Shown in pieces: positions 1 through 8,449 of a stretch of DNA of 64,000 nt (position 1 is its first letter; the number at the start of each line of letters is the position of its first letter). The notes beneath the pieces were generated by a model that ran no database searches, was not told the DNA's origin, and saw nothing but the letters and a program-made list of their open reading frames with translations. The stretch is from DATFMP01 sp035266845 (GTDB lineage: Bacteria > SAR324 > JACQKK01). The stretch lies in contig DATFMP010000084.1 of the NCBI GenBank assembly GCA_035266845.1, positions 34,148 to 98,147 of the forward strand, read 5' to 3'. The position numbers and the translations under genes were made by a program.

Positions 1-258
1 CAGGTCGTGGTGCCGCCCTTCACTGCGGCGCGGGCGCCCGAGAGTAGCGTCTCCTTGTGCTCCCCACCGGGTTGGCGGAAGTGCACGTGCATGTCGATGG
101 CCCCGGGGAGCACCAGCCGTCCGCCACCCTCCAGCACGGGCACCTCCGGTGTGGCCTGCACGGCCGGCCCCAGCGCGGCGATGCGTCCATCGTGTACGCG
201 CACGGAACCGGCGCTGCCATCGGGCAGCCGCACGTTGCGAATCAGCAGGTCGCTCATC
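1..258 (-). CDS. Dihydroorotase, class I (PyrC/AllB type), N-terminal part
   Basis: Only the first 86 codons lie in the window; the gene runs off the left edge. The protein starts MSDLLIRNVRLPDG and carries DMHVHFRQPG at residues 55-64. The HVH pair (57, 59) is the metal-binding HxH of the cyclic amidohydrolase superfamily, and the following RQPG is typical of dihydroorotase, which closes carbamoyl-aspartate to dihydroorotate in pyrimidine synthesis. Allantoinase or hydantoinase has the same fold and cannot be excluded from this fragment, although HFRQPG favours dihydroorotase. The gene is divergent from the Ham1 gene, about 225 bases away. Start chosen at the ATG whose complement is at 256-258. 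Confidence 0.8.
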
Positions 259-484
259 GGGGGGCGTTCGGGGCTCGCGGCCCTGGGGGTGCGATGCAGG
301 AGGCGTCGTGCGCCTGCGGCTCGGGGGGGCGCCGGCCGGCCCGGCACCAGTCTTGCCGCCCGGCGTGCAAACGGCTTACCCTAGCCCGGCCGGTGCCGCG
401 GAGTAAAGCGGCGCCAGACCGCCTGTGCCGTGCCGTCGCGGCCACCGGCAGTCGTTCGTTCCTTCATGCCTTCCCCTTTCGCCA

Positions 485-1039
485 ATGGCCGGTCTCACTC
501 CGCTCGTGTTCGTCACCACCAATGCCGGCAAGCTGCGCGAGGCGCGGGACTGGCTGAGCACGCCCGTGGAGGGCGTTGATCTGGAACTGGACGAACTGCA
601 GACGACCGACCTGGATGCGCTCACGCGGCACAAGACCGAGCAGGCCTACGCGCGACTCGGGCGCCCGTTGCTGGTGGAGGACACAGCCCTGACCTTTGCC
701 GCGTGGGGCGCTCTGCCTGGGCCGTTCATCAAGTTCTTCCTGAGCGAGCTGGGCACGCGCGGCATCGTACAGGCGCTGCAGCCCTTCGGCGACGACCGCG
801 CTGAGTGCACCTGCACGGTGGGCTACCATGATGGCGGCGCCGTGCACCTCTTCACGGGCAGGGTCACGGGGCGCATCGTGCCGCCCCGGGGTGAGCAGGG
901 CTTCGGCTGGGACCCCATCTTCGAGCCGGAGGGCGTGCCCCGCACCTTCGGTGAGATGGCCCTGGCGGAAAAGCAGCGCCATTCCATGCGCGCGCGGGCC
1001 TTCTCCGCCCTGGCGGCCTACCTGCACGAGCGTGGATGA
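485..1039 (+). CDS. Ham1/RdgB-family non-canonical purine NTP pyrophosphatase
   Basis: A 184-aa protein of the Ham1 (ITPase) family, which hydrolyses dITP, XTP and similar deaminated purine nucleotides to monophosphates and so keeps them out of DNA and RNA. Visible family motifs are VFVTTNAGKLREA at the N-terminus (the TxNxxK nucleotide loop), VEDTAL in the middle and QGFGWDPIFEP near the C-terminus, followed by EMALAEKQRHSMRARA. The segment LPGPFIKFFL resembles the eukaryotic/archaeal form of the family more than E. coli RdgB. I chose the ATG at 485, which gives a normal family N-terminus; the frame stays open further upstream but without family character. It is convergent with the prepilin peptidase gene. 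Confidence 0.88.
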   Translation: MAGLTPLVFVTTNAGKLREARDWLSTPVEGVDLELDELQTTDLDALTRHKTEQAYARLGRPLLVEDTALTFAAWGALPGPFIKFFLSELGTRGIVQALQPFGDDRAECTCTVGYHDGGAVHLFTGRVTGRIVPPRGEQGFGWDPIFEPEGVPRTFGEMALAEKQRHSMRARAFSALAAYLHERG

Positions 1040-1108
1040 ACGCCGCACCCTGCCAGTCACGAGCCGGCGCGCCTGCGCAACCTCGATCGAAGCGGTGGGA
1101 CAGATGGC

Positions 1109-1852
1109 TTAGCGCAGGCCGGGCAGGAGGCCGAAGAGGCTCCAGCCCTGCGCCTGGAGGAGGAACACCACGAACCCGCCCACACAGAGCGACGGTGCGA
1201 AGGGCAGCGGCGTGTTGAGCGGGCGCCGGGTCAGCAGCAGCAGCGGCACGCCCGCCAGAAGACCCGTGGCCGTGCCCAACAGCACGACCGGCAGCAGACC
1301 GCTCCAGCCCACGAAAGCGCCGATCAGCCCCAGCACGGCGGGGTCGCCCTCGCCCAGTCCTTCGCGGCCTCGCAGCCACTGATAAGCGAAGCCGATTAGC
1401 GCCAGCAGGCCGGCTCCGGCCAGCATCCCGCCCAACATCTCCGTCGTCGCGCCACGCTGCAGGCCCAGCACAGATGCTCCGCGTAGCACGATGCCTCCCA
1501 CCACGAGCGCCGGCTCGATGGTAAGCGTAGCGAAGTCCACCACGGCCAGCGGATAGAGCAGGTACAGCAGCAGCAGCGCCTGGGACAGCGCCACCGGCTC
1601 CCGCAGCCCCGGCAGGCGGCTGAGGACCAAGCTGACCGCCCCCAGCAGCACAGGATTGGCTAGCCGTGCGCCCAGCGACAGCGGGGCCGGCAAGGGGAGT
1701 TCCGCCATGCTTGCAGGAGTCTCGTCTGCAAGCCCGGCGGTGGACGCCAGCGCCTGTTCGGCTATGCGCTCGGCGAGCAGGCGGTTGACGGCCAATCCCA
1801 CGGCCACGCCGCACAGCAGGGATGCGGCGGCAAGGACGAGGGATAGCGACAT
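1109..1852 (-). CDS. Prepilin peptidase-like protein (A24 family), short form
   Basis: A 247-aa, very hydrophobic protein with a GEGDPAVLGLIGAFVG segment that matches the GxGD aspartyl-protease motif of type IV prepilin peptidases. An earlier Asp in VVDFATLTIEPAL fits the first catalytic Asp. These enzymes cut the leader of type IV pilins and type II secretion pseudopilins at the inner membrane. The cysteine-rich N-terminal methyltransferase domain of PilD is absent; a single membrane helix and a linker stand there instead. No pil or gsp gene is next to it. The start at 1852 precedes a membrane helix; an upstream in-frame ATG at 1927 adds 25 arginine/proline-rich residues and looks wrong. Confidence 0.72.
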   Translation of the reverse strand: MSLSLVLAAASLLCGVAVGLAVNRLLAERIAEQALASTAGLADETPASMAELPLPAPLSLGARLANPVLLGAVSLVLSRLPGLREPVALSQALLLLYLLYPLAVVDFATLTIEPALVVGGIVLRGASVLGLQRGATTEMLGGMLAGAGLLALIGFAYQWLRGREGLGEGDPAVLGLIGAFVGWSGLLPVVLLGTATGLLAGVPLLLLTRRPLNTPLPFAPSLCVGGFVVFLLQAQGWSLFGLLPGLR

Positions 1853-1951
1853 GCGTCGGCGAAATGTGGGCGACTGAAAGGGACGGGGGGATGGGCACCG
1901 CCGGGGGTGCCTCGGCGACCGGGGCACCCCGCGCGGCGGCTCAGGCCGGAC

Positions 1952-2176
1952 TCAGGCGGACTTCTGCTGATGGATGACAGCCTCCAGGCGGTCTTTCAGG
2001 AGCAGCTTTTCCTTCTTCAGGCGGTGCAACTCGATGTCTTCTTCGGGCGTGAGGTGGGTCTTTTCCGACAGATGGGTCACTTGCTCGTCCAGCGCGCGGT
2101 GTTCCCGAATCAGGCTCGCGATCTCCGGGTCGGTTTTTCCAAGGGCTTCCAACTGTTCCTGGATGTGTTGATCCAT
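1952..2176 (-). CDS. DUF465 / YdcH-family small helical protein
   Basis: A 74-aa charged, coiled-coil-like protein whose pattern (EHRALDEQV near residue 25, then LKKEKLLLKDRLEAVI near the C-terminus) matches the DUF465/YdcH family of small cytosolic proteins with no settled function. An AGGAG ribosome-binding site lies about 8 bases before the ATG at 2176, so the start is well supported. It follows the ComEC gene on the same strand with a gap of about 190 bases. In other bacteria the family is often seen as a free-standing gene; nothing here points to a specific partner. Confidence 0.85.
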   Translation of the reverse strand: MDQHIQEQLEALGKTDPEIASLIREHRALDEQVTHLSEKTHLTPEEDIELHRLKKEKLLLKDRLEAVIHQQKSA

Positions 2177-2366
2177 GTTGCACTCCTGATGAGGTTAGTC
2201 CTCGCCTGCGTCACTGCCAGCGGTCGATGTCGAAGCGAAGTCAAACGAAAGCATCTTTTTTGCCTGGGAGGGAGCCTACTCATTTTTAACGTCAATGCGC
2301 GGAGAATGGCAATCGGATTTTCGCCGCCAGGGAGGCCCCGCACGCCTCTGGCGGCGGTCCGCAGCC

Positions 2367-3953
2367 TCACGAGGCCGTATTGGATGGACGCATGCGGGCC
2401 TGGCGGCGGTGCAACGCCCAACCCACCATCGCCAGCAGCAGGGCGTAATAGGCGACGAACGCCTGCGGCGGCCAAGTCAGCCGCACCGGGATCACCCCGT
2501 AGCCGCTGAGGGTATCCAGTCGCTCCACCAGCCACACGTAGCTCCGCAGAACGGCGTCCAGGGCCGCGAAGACGGCGGGCTCGAGCCAGCCGCCCGGCGC
2601 AGTGCCCAGGACCGCCAGACTGGCGAGCAACGCGGCCAAGCCGAGCGGCAGCACGAACGCGCCCAGCAGCGGCACCATCACCAGGTTGCCCAGGAACACC
2701 AGCAGCGACACGCGCCCGAACGTCACGGCCACCAGCGGCCACAGGCCCAGCGTGATCAGTGCGGTCAGCCACAGGTTGAGCCGCGCGCCCTCCACGAGGC
2801 CCGACAGCCAGCGTGACCAGCGAGTGCCACTGGTGCGCCCCGCACCTGGCCGATATAGGCCCAGCGCGCACAGCAGGAACAGGTAGGCCAGGAAGGAGAG
2901 CTGGAACGACACGTCGTAGAGCTGGCTCGGATCGAAGGCCAGCAGTCCCAGTGCGGTCAGTCCCAGGATGTACAGCGGTGGTGACCGTGTGCCCCACTGC
3001 TCGTTCCAGAGCAGGAGGGTGCCCATCAGGGCTGCACGCACGGCGGGCACGGGAAAGCCGATCAGCGCGATGTAGGCCCATACGGCCGCCAGGGCCACGG
3101 CCCGGCGCAGGGCGGGGCCGTGCACGGAACCCTGGCTCCGCCGCAGCCAGCCCATCCAGCCCAGGCCCCAGTGCACCAACGCCGCGAAGAGCAGATAGAG
3201 CAGGCCTACGTGCAGCCCGCTGATGGCGAACAGATGGGCCACCCCCACGCGGCGGAAGGCCCCTGCGACCTGCCGCGCTTCCGGCGTGTCCCGCTCCCGC
3301 AGGCCCAGCACGACCGGCAAGTACACGGCCAGCGCCGGGCGGCTGAGGTAGTACGCGGCGCGATCCCGCAGGCGCAGGCGCAGTGCCTCTCCGCTCCAGG
3401 GGCGGACGGGCCAGACGCGTTGATAATGCTCGGCTGCTTCGAAGGACAGCCGCAGCCGGCCCCGCACCCGCGACACGCCTGTGGCGCCGGGCAGGGGCAC
3501 GCCCCCGATGCGCTGGCGCGAACGGTAGGGGAAGGCCCAGGCGCTGTGCGCCGGCAGATCGGTTTCCAGTTCCGCCAGGGTTTGGCGACTGCCTCCCACC
3601 CAAAGCATGACATCGCCCAGCAGCAGGCGCACAACGCCCGGGGCGGGCTCGCTGCGGCCGCGCACGGTGCCCTCCAGGCGGACGTAATCGCCGTACGTCA
3701 CCGCCTGGAGCAGCGCCCGTCGGGTTGCCGGCAGCGCGATGGCGAAGTGCCAGGCCAGTGGCGCCAGCAGCAGGGCCACCAGCAGCGCCGTGACCCCGTG
3801 GCGGCGCGCCGCGAGCCATGCCGCGCCGGCCAGCCCCGCGCCGAGCAGGTGCGCCAGGTCCGGCCGCAGGGTACCGTGGAGGGCGCCCCAGCCCAGCCAC
3901 GCCAGGGCTGCGGCGAAGGGAACCCAGCGCAGGAAGCCCGGCCAGCCGGTCAT
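2367..3953 (-). CDS. ComEC/Rec2-family DNA-uptake channel protein, no metallo-beta-lactamase domain
   Basis: A 528-aa polytopic membrane protein. The Competence-domain signature is clear: GVAHLFAISGLHVG at mid-protein, preceded by YLPVVLGLRERDTP and followed by repeated hydrophobic segments. Upstream lies an OB-like region (YGDYVRLEGTVRGRSEPAPG). ComEC forms the inner-membrane channel that carries single-stranded DNA into the cytoplasm during natural transformation. Most ComEC proteins are 700-800 aa and end in a metallo-beta-lactamase-like nuclease domain; this one stops shortly after its last membrane helix. The start at 3953 (MTGWPGF) places a membrane helix at the N-terminus; an in-frame ATG at 4034 is the alternative. 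No other com genes are adjacent. Confidence 0.85.
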   Translation of the reverse strand: MTGWPGFLRWVPFAAALAWLGWGALHGTLRPDLAHLLGAGLAGAAWLAARRHGVTALLVALLLAPLAWHFAIALPATRRALLQAVTYGDYVRLEGTVRGRSEPAPGVVRLLLGDVMLWVGGSRQTLAELETDLPAHSAWAFPYRSRQRIGGVPLPGATGVSRVRGRLRLSFEAAEHYQRVWPVRPWSGEALRLRLRDRAAYYLSRPALAVYLPVVLGLRERDTPEARQVAGAFRRVGVAHLFAISGLHVGLLYLLFAALVHWGLGWMGWLRRSQGSVHGPALRRAVALAAVWAYIALIGFPVPAVRAALMGTLLLWNEQWGTRSPPLYILGLTALGLLAFDPSQLYDVSFQLSFLAYLFLLCALGLYRPGAGRTSGTRWSRWLSGLVEGARLNLWLTALITLGLWPLVAVTFGRVSLLVFLGNLVMVPLLGAFVLPLGLAALLASLAVLGTAPGGWLEPAVFAALDAVLRSYVWLVERLDTLSGYGVIPVRLTWPPQAFVAYYALLLAMVGWALHRRQARMRPSNTAS

Positions 3954-4035
3954 GCGCGGGCCCCCGGGGCCGCAGGGCGGCGCGGTATACCCCCTGCATG
4001 CACGGTTGGCGCGCCCCAGCCGGAGGAAATCCATT

Positions 4036-4066
4036 TTGACATCGAACGCAGATGTGGTCTTATTAC
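4036..4066 (+). promoter_or_regulatory. Possible sigma70 promoter for korAB
   Basis: A perfect -35 hexamer TTGACA (4036-4041) is followed by TATTAC (4061-4066), a 4/6 match to the -10 hexamer, but the spacer is 19 bases, longer than the ideal 17. It lies about 75 bases before the korA start and inside the divergent gap to comEC. Inferred from sequence only. Confidence 0.4.
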
Positions 4067-4139
4067 AGTTGGGGCGGCGTGTGGTCTGGGGGCATCAGCA
4101 TAGCCTGAATTCGCCGAGGCACAAGAGGGCAACCCATCG

Positions 4140-5933
4140 ATGAGCCAGCCAGCAATCAACGACATCAATATCGGCATCGCGACCGAGAACGGAAGCGGTA
4201 GCGCATCCGCTAACAGCATTCTTTTCAAATCGATCTTCAAGATGGGCATCCCCTGTTCCGGGAAGAACATGTTCCCGTCGAACATCCAGGGCCTGCCCAC
4301 GTGGTATCAGGTACGCGCTTCGGAGGAAGGCTACCTGGGCCGCAAGGACGTCATTGACGTCATGGTGATCTTCAACGACGTCACCGCACACCTGGATGTG
4401 GACAAGGTGCGTGCGGGCGGGCTGATCATCTACGACGACTCGACGCCGCTGCCCCAGGGGCTGATCCGCGATTCGCTCAAGTACATCGGCGTGCCGGCGT
4501 GGAACCTGGTGCGCGAGCACATCAAGGTCACCCAACTGCGCGCCAAGCAGCGCAACATGGTCTACGTGGGCGCGATCGCCAAGTTGTTCGGCATTCCGCT
4601 GCAGATTGTGGCCGAGGTGCTGAAAGACACCTTCAGCAACAAGCAGGCGGTGATCGACTCCAACTACCAGTGCATCGAACTGGGCTACAAGCACATCGAA
4701 TCCACCGGTGCGACCCAGGATCTGTGCCAGTTGGAGGCGATCCCGGACGGCAACAAGGGTAAGATCATGACCGAGGGCAACGTCGTGGCCGCGCTCGGCG
4801 CGATCTTCGGCGGCTGCTCGGTGGTGGCGTGGTATCCCATCACGCCCTCCAGTTCCCTGGTGGAGGAGATGATCGCCCGCGTTCCGGATCTGCGGAAGGA
4901 TCCGAGCGGCAAGAACCGCTATGCGATCGTGCAGGCCGAGGACGAACTGGCCTCCGCGGCGATGGTGGTTGGGGCCGGCTTCTCCGGGGCGCGTGCCATG
5001 ACCGCCACCTCCGGTCCAGGCCTCTCGCTCATGCAGGAGGGCATTGGGCTGGGCTACTTCGTGGAAGTGCCAAGCGTGTACTTCGTCATTCAGCGCGGAG
5101 GGCCCTCCACCGGTCTGCCTACGCGCACGCAGCAGGCGGACATCACGATGATGCACCAGGGATCACACGGGGACACGCGCCATCTGGTGCTGATCCCGCA
5201 CGACAATCCCTCCGTGTTCGAGATGGCTTGGAAGGCGTTCGACTATGCCGATCGCTTCCAGTGCCCGGTGTTCGTGATGATGGACCTGGACCTGGGGATG
5301 AATCTGAGCATCTCCGGTCCGCTGCAGTACCCGGACAAGCCGATGGACCGGGGCAAGGTGCTCAGCCGCGAAGACCTGGAGGCACAGGGCGGCAAGTTCA
5401 AGCGCTACCTGGACGTGGATGGCGATGGCATTCCGTACCGGACGTTGCCCGGCACGGACCATCCGGGAGCGGCGTACTTCGCCCGCGGCTCCGGTCACAA
5501 CGTGGACGCCAGCTACAGCGAGGACAACCGCGTCTACAAGGCGCTGCTGGACCGCTTGCGCAAGAAGTACGAGACAGCGCGCCAGTTCGTGCCACCGCCT
5601 GTGATCCAGAACGGCGCCAAGACCGGAGACGGCGTCATCAGCTTCGGCTCCAGCTTCATTCCGGCGTGCGAGGCGCTGGATCGGATGAAAAAGGCGGGGC
5701 GCCCCATGGATCACCTGCTGCTGCGGGCCCTGCCCGTGAACGGAGAGGTGCGGGACTTCATCTCCAAGCACGAGCAGGTGTTTCTGGTGGAGCAGAACCG
5801 GGACGGGCAAATGACCCAGATTCTGCGCGACGAGTTCCCGGAATATGCCGCGCGTATCCACCCGGTGTTGATCTACGACGGCTTGCCGGCAACCGCTGGC
5901 GCAATCGTGCAACTGATCCAGGAGGGTCACTGA
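4140..5933 (+). CDS. korA: 2-oxoacid:ferredoxin oxidoreductase, fused gamma-alpha subunit (KorA-like)
   Basis: A 597-aa subunit with the gamma domain first (GKNMFPSNIQGLPTWYQVR, about residues 40-60) and the alpha, pyrimidine-binding domain from about residue 205 (AWYPITPSSSLVEEM), ending in a C-terminal domain. With KorB it forms the enzyme that oxidatively decarboxylates 2-oxoglutarate (or a related 2-oxoacid) to acyl-CoA and reduces ferredoxin, or runs the reverse carboxylation. The gamma-alpha fusion with a separate beta subunit and no delta/ferredoxin subunit is the two-subunit type found in many aerobic and autotrophic bacteria. It is followed after one base by korB. An AGAGGG stretch precedes the ATG. 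The exact 2-oxoacid cannot be read from the sequence; 2-oxoglutarate is the usual assignment. Confidence 0.9.
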   Translation: MSQPAINDINIGIATENGSGSASANSILFKSIFKMGIPCSGKNMFPSNIQGLPTWYQVRASEEGYLGRKDVIDVMVIFNDVTAHLDVDKVRAGGLIIYDDSTPLPQGLIRDSLKYIGVPAWNLVREHIKVTQLRAKQRNMVYVGAIAKLFGIPLQIVAEVLKDTFSNKQAVIDSNYQCIELGYKHIESTGATQDLCQLEAIPDGNKGKIMTEGNVVAALGAIFGGCSVVAWYPITPSSSLVEEMIARVPDLRKDPSGKNRYAIVQAEDELASAAMVVGAGFSGARAMTATSGPGLSLMQEGIGLGYFVEVPSVYFVIQRGGPSTGLPTRTQQADITMMHQGSHGDTRHLVLIPHDNPSVFEMAWKAFDYADRFQCPVFVMMDLDLGMNLSISGPLQYPDKPMDRGKVLSREDLEAQGGKFKRYLDVDGDGIPYRTLPGTDHPGAAYFARGSGHNVDASYSEDNRVYKALLDRLRKKYETARQFVPPPVIQNGAKTGDGVISFGSSFIPACEALDRMKKAGRPMDHLLLRALPVNGEVRDFISKHEQVFLVEQNRDGQMTQILRDEFPEYAARIHPVLIYDGLPATAGAIVQLIQEGH

Positions 5934-5934
5934 G

Positions 5935-6978
5935 ATGTCGGAACCTGCACGTCAGATCCAGGATCCGGTCAACCGGATTCATCTGATCAAAAAGGACTAC
6001 GAGGGCGCCAACTCCACCCTCTGCAAGGGCTGCGGCCACGACGCCATCACGGCGTCGATCATTACGGCCGCCTATGAGGCCAGCCTGGATCCCAAGCGCG
6101 TGATCAAGCTGAGCGGCATCGGCTGCTCGGCCAAGACCACGAACTACTTCATGAACCAGTCGTTCGGGTTCAACGGCATCCATGGGCGCATGGCCGCCAT
6201 GGCGACCGGCACCACCATGGCCAACCACACGCTGATTCCCATTGGGGTCTCCGGCGATGGCGACACGGCCTCTATCGGCCTGGGCAACTTCGCCCACATG
6301 GTGCGCCGCAACCTGCGCATCTGCTACATCGTCGAGGATAACGGCGTGTACGGCCTCACCAAGGGCCAGTTCTCCGCTACGGCCGATCGCGGCTCGCGGC
6401 AGAAGAAGGGTGGCGCCAACCCGTGGGAGGCCATCGACATCGCCGAACTGGCGATCATGATGGGTGCGACCTTCGTGGCGCGCAGCTTCTCCGGCGACCG
6501 CAAGCAGCTGGCTCCCCTGCTTGAGGCGGCCCTCAACCACAAGGGCACCGCAGTGCTGGATGTGCTGAGCCCCTGCGTGACGTTCAACGACCACGAGGGC
6601 TCGACCAAGAGCCTGAAGAACATCCGCGCCAATCGGGACGTGCTGCACGACATCGACTTCATCCCGGACTTCGACCAGGTGACAGCCGACTATCCTGAGG
6701 GCACGGACATCCACGTGCGGATGCACAACGCCGGCACCATCACGCTGCACAAGATCAAGGACCACGATCCGCGCGACCGCTTGGCGGCGCTGCAACTGCT
6801 GGAGCGTACCCGCGTGGAGAACAAGTTCGCGACGGGCCTGCTCTATATCAACGAGGACATGCCGGACTTTGCCGAGGTCGAGCAATTGCCGGACGTGCCG
6901 CTGGCGTTCATGGGCGAAGAGGAGCTGCGGCCCTCGCGCCAAGCGCTCGACGCCATCAACGCCTCGCTGATGCTCTGA
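5935..6978 (+). CDS. korB: 2-oxoacid:ferredoxin oxidoreductase beta subunit (KorB-like)
   Basis: A 347-aa thiamine-diphosphate subunit. CKGCGHDA near residue 31 and the later GCSAK supply cysteines expected for the [4Fe-4S] cluster. GDGDTASIG with NGVYGLTKGQ downstream is the GDGD...N metal/ThDP-binding motif. It pairs with KorA, whose stop ends one base before this ATG; a GGAGGG ribosome-binding site sits within the end of korA, so the two are translated together. The gene ends 35 bases before a strong intrinsic terminator, so korAB is a two-gene unit. There is no neighbouring ferredoxin gene, so the electron acceptor must be encoded elsewhere. Confidence 0.92.
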   Translation: MSEPARQIQDPVNRIHLIKKDYEGANSTLCKGCGHDAITASIITAAYEASLDPKRVIKLSGIGCSAKTTNYFMNQSFGFNGIHGRMAAMATGTTMANHTLIPIGVSGDGDTASIGLGNFAHMVRRNLRICYIVEDNGVYGLTKGQFSATADRGSRQKKGGANPWEAIDIAELAIMMGATFVARSFSGDRKQLAPLLEAALNHKGTAVLDVLSPCVTFNDHEGSTKSLKNIRANRDVLHDIDFIPDFDQVTADYPEGTDIHVRMHNAGTITLHKIKDHDPRDRLAALQLLERTRVENKFATGLLYINEDMPDFAEVEQLPDVPLAFMGEEELRPSRQALDAINASLML

Positions 6979-7012
6979 TTGTTGGGCAGCCAGCGAGGCC
7001 GTACAGGACTCA

Positions 7013-7053
7013 GGCAGACCCGGGCGGCTCCGTCCGGGTCTGCCTTTTCTTTT
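7013..7053 (+). terminator. Intrinsic terminator after korB
   Basis: A perfect 11-bp inverted repeat, GGCAGACCCGG (7013-7023) and CCGGGTCTGCC (7034-7044), is followed at once by TTTTCTTTT (7045-7053). This is a textbook Rho-independent terminator for the korAB transcript. Confidence 0.93.
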
Positions 7054-7108
7054 GCCGGCCACCCGCTCATACCGGTGCGGGTGACTCCCCACCCCTTGTG
7101 AGCCCACC

Positions 7109-7714
7109 ATGAAGAAGGTGCAGGATCATTACTTCCAGCGCGCCAAGCGCGAGGGCTATGCCGCGCGCTCGGTGTACAAGCTGGAGGAACTGGACCAGCG
7201 CTACCACCTGCTGTCGCCGGGCATGCGCGTGCTGGATCTGGGCTGCGCGCCCGGCTCGTGGTTGCAGTATGCGGCTCGGTGCGTGGGTCCGCAGGGGCGT
7301 GTGGTGGGGGTGGATCTACAGGCCCTGGAGGTATCCCTGCCGCCGCAGGTGCGGGTGATCCAGGCGGACGTGTTCGAGCTGGCGCCTGAGGAACTGGCGG
7401 CGGACGGTGCGCCGTTCGACCTCGTGATCAGTGACATGGCCCCGCGCACCTCGGGCATCAAGAGCGCCGATGCCGCGCGCTCGGCGCAGCTCGTGCTACG
7501 CGCCCTGGCGCTGGCGGAGGCGGTGCTGCGGCCGGGCGGCACGCTGCTCGTGAAGGTCTTCCAAGGGGCCCAACTGCCGGAGTTGCGAAATGCCTTCCGG
7601 CTGGTCTTCTCCCGCGTGAGCATCGCCAAGCCCAGGGCCAGCCGCTCGGAGAGCGTGGAGGTGTACCTGCTGGGAGACGAGCGCCTGGCGCCCTCGGTGC
7701 AGGGCGTTCCCTAA
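7109..7714 (+). CDS. rlmE: 23S rRNA (uridine-2'-O)-methyltransferase RlmE (FtsJ/RrmJ)
   Basis: A 201-aa SAM-dependent methyltransferase that 2'-O-methylates U2552 in the A-loop of 23S rRNA on the 50S particle. The N-terminal RAKREGYAARSVYKLEE holds the catalytic Lys of the FtsJ K-D-K-E tetrad. Then come the SAM loop LDLGCAPGSWLQ, the Asp in ISDMAPRTSG, the second Lys in LLVKVFQG and the Glu in SESVEVYLL. Length matches the family (about 200 aa). In many gammaproteobacteria rlmE is followed by ftsH and folP; here a LOG-family gene follows instead. Confidence 0.95.
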   Translation: MKKVQDHYFQRAKREGYAARSVYKLEELDQRYHLLSPGMRVLDLGCAPGSWLQYAARCVGPQGRVVGVDLQALEVSLPPQVRVIQADVFELAPEELAADGAPFDLVISDMAPRTSGIKSADAARSAQLVLRALALAEAVLRPGGTLLVKVFQGAQLPELRNAFRLVFSRVSIAKPRASRSESVEVYLLGDERLAPSVQGVP

Positions 7715-7814
7715 GCCCGCGCGGCGCTGCTATAGTGGCGCGGAAGCGCCCGATGCGCCGCATCCGATCGCCCCTTCTCACGGGCGGCGGCCCGCACCCG
7801 CACGACAGGAGCCC

Positions 7815-8426
7815 ATGACCCTCGACACGTCCGCCCGGAGCGTCCCCGCGCCGGACAGCTCCGCCCGGCGCATCTGCGTGTTCTGCGGCTCCCACCTGGG
7901 GGCGCGGCCGGAGTATGCCGAAGCCGCGCGCGCCTTCGGCTCCCTGCTGGCACGGCAAGGCCTGGGCCTGGTCTACGGCGGCACGAGCATCGGCCTGATG
8001 GGCGAGGTGGCCGGGGCGGCGCTGGCGGGCGGCTCGGAAGTGATCGGTGTGCTGCCCGGCTCCCTGGCGGAAAAGGAGATCGCGCACCGCGGTCTAAGCA
8101 AGCTCCACGTCGTGGATTCGCTCGCCGAGCGCAAGCAGCTCATGTTCGATCTCTCGAATGGCTTCGTGACCCTGCCTGGCGGCACGGGCACGCTGGACGA
8201 GTTGAGCGAGATGCTCACGTGGGCGCAGCTTGGCTTTCACAGCAAGCCGCTGGGCCTGTTGAACGTGGCGGGCTTCTTCGATCCGCTGCTCGAATGGCTG
8301 CGCTTGGCCACGGCCGAGGGCATGGTGCGCGAGAAGCACTTGGCGCTGCTGCTGGTGGAGCGCGAGCCCGCCGCGCTGGTGGAAGCCCTGCTGCCGCGCC
8401 TACCGGCCGCCGCCGGCGGCCGGTAG
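7815..8426 (+). CDS. LOG-family (TIGR00730) nucleotide phosphoribohydrolase
   Basis: A 203-aa Rossmann-fold protein with the two LOG signatures: GGTSIGLMGEVA near residue 56 and LPGGTGTLDELSEML near residue 118. Family members cleave cytokinin riboside 5'-monophosphate or AMP to the free base and ribose 5-phosphate; in bacteria the physiological substrate is often uncertain. CVFCGSHLG at the start is also typical. An AGGAG ribosome-binding site lies a few bases before the ATG. It is followed 23 bases later by larC on the same strand, so the two may share a transcript, though a functional link is not evident. Confidence 0.9.
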   Translation: MTLDTSARSVPAPDSSARRICVFCGSHLGARPEYAEAARAFGSLLARQGLGLVYGGTSIGLMGEVAGAALAGGSEVIGVLPGSLAEKEIAHRGLSKLHVVDSLAERKQLMFDLSNGFVTLPGGTGTLDELSEMLTWAQLGFHSKPLGLLNVAGFFDPLLEWLRLATAEGMVREKHLALLLVEREPAALVEALLPRLPAAAGGR

Positions 8427-8449
8427 CCGCGACCCGCCCGGGGCACGCC

